A program made the translations under genes and the position numbers. This document shows, piece after piece, positions 53,628-54,248 of a stretch of DNA of 54,248 bases. Under the pieces are notes generated by a model. That model had not been told where the DNA came from. It ran no database searches and saw only the letters and a list, made by a program, of their open reading frames with translations. The stretch lies in the NCBI GenBank assembly GCA_013151965.1, contig JAADHF010000026.1, positions 1-54,248 on the forward strand. The letters are read 5' to 3'. This DNA comes from Spirochaetota bacterium. Lineage in GTDB: Bacteria > Spirochaetota > Spirochaetia > SZUA-6. The first letter of the stretch is position 1, and each line of letters begins with the position of its first letter.

Positions 53628-54248
53628 TCATCCGGTCACCGGCAGATACCCCGCATAACAGGTTTCCACCGGGCCGGTCATCACAGCGGTGCTGTCCTCT
53701 TTTAACTCTATTTCCACCGATCCGGCAGGCATGATGACGGTCATACGTTTTTCTGCAGTTAACCCCCGCCTGTGCGCTGCGGCCACCGCAACGCAGGCCC
53801 CGGTACCACAGGCTGTTGTAAGAACTCCGGGACGTTCCCATACTGTAAGTCTCAGGGTCTTCGGGTTAATCAACTGGGCTGCACCTATATTTGCTTCCTG
53901 CGGGAACAGGGGATCCTTTTGCAGCTTCGGACCGTAAACGGTCAGATCGACTGCCGACAGGTCATCCACGAAGAAGACCGCATGGGGATTACCTATGTTC
54001 ATGCCCACCGGATCCTGCAGGGGACCTGCCCCTATGCCCAGGTGCAGTGTATCCGCCTCATGGGACAGAGGTATATCACGCCATCCGCTCCGCACTCTGC
54101 CCATTTCGACAGTTACAAGTTTTTCACCGGCCCGCCGGCAGGAGAGAATGCCGCCCAGGGTCTCGATTCTGACCTCGTCGCATTCGGACTCTTCTAACAA
54201 AAGCCAGCCCACGCAGCGGCTGGCATTTCCGCAGGCCTCTGCTTCCCT
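53628..54248 (-). CDS. Diaminopimelate epimerase-like protein, 5' end outside window
   Basis: The frame is open to the window edge; 206 residues are visible. Both catalytic Cys regions of the DapF fold are present: EAEACGNASRC at the edge and TTACGTGACVAVAAAHRRG near residue 140, with GNPHAVFFVDDL between them. The family inverts diaminopimelate or, in paralogues, other amino acids. The neighbouring genes are for corrinoid methyl transfer, so a substrate other than diaminopimelate is possible. Without the N terminus the choice is open. Confidence 0.88.
   Translation of the reverse strand, partial: REAEACGNASRCVGWLLLEESECDEVRIETLGGILSCRRAGEKLVTVEMGRVRSGWRDIPLSHEADTLHLGIGAGPLQDPVGMNIGNPHAVFFVDDLSAVDLTVYGPKLQKDPLFPQEANIGAAQLINPKTLRLTVWERPGVLTTACGTGACVAVAAAHRRGLTAEKRMTVIMPAGSVEIELKEDSTAVMTGPVETCYAGYLPVTG

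Overview
The window looks like a chromosomal segment from a spirochaete-like bacterium. It carries archaeal-type phenylalanyl-tRNA synthetase genes (pheS/pheT), which spirochaetes are known for, an archaeal-type AspRS next to gatCAB, a long-form Pta, several lipoproteins, a DUF4416 protein and an SRP RNA-dnaX-ybaB-recR block. Base composition is moderate. The taxon is an inference; there is no rRNA or marker gene here that fixes it.

Layout. 17-6221 is a leftward set: HD-domain protein, LOR/SDH-domain protein, pheS, pheT, adenosine-specific-kinase-like protein and a rhodanese lipoprotein. 6344-15508 is mostly rightward: a diguanylate cyclase, a lytic-transglycosylase lipoprotein, a DAHP synthase-prephenate dehydratase fusion, a DUF4416 protein, an unknown lipoprotein and pta, interrupted by one leftward unknown coiled-coil gene. 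15509-16955 is a gene graveyard with a MerR/ABC-2 permease deletion fusion and an FG-GAP scrap. 16956-25972 is a leftward translation operon, gatC-gatA-gatB-aspS-leuS-M24 peptidase, in which gatB is fused to an asparaginase/GatD-like domain that lacks its first catalytic Thr. 26192-27613 is a GH63-like hydrolase. 27689-31013 is a leftward unit with five tRNAs (all four classes of serine tRNA plus an Arg-GCG tRNA), SRP RNA, dnaX, ybaB and recR.

31061-37204 holds an MFS transporter, a divergent FabV/TER-like reductase, pgi and zwf (entry to the pentose phosphate pathway) and a CBS-domain protein. 37296-43780 is a sugar-uptake locus: a TRAP transporter divergent from a TIM-barrel isomerase and L-fucose isomerase, with a GntR/FCD regulator. 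43940-49072 is a formate dehydrogenase module: a Mo catalytic subunit with sulfhydrogenase-type beta and gamma electron-transfer subunits, then mobA and a DUF1893 protein. 49155-51063 holds an alpha/beta hydrolase followed by decayed VapBC and TrpG remnants. 51064-54248 is a leftward corrinoid methyl-transfer cluster: an MttB-family methyltransferase, an MtaA/UroD-like methyltransferase and a DapF-like epimerase cut by the window edge.

The most notable points are the GatB-asparaginase fusion with an altered active site, the AroF-PheA fusion, repeated promoters whose -10 box lies only 6-9 bases from the start codon (predicted leaderless mRNAs), the tRNA-Ser cluster with an unusual tRNA-Arg(GCG), and several clearly readable gene remnants.
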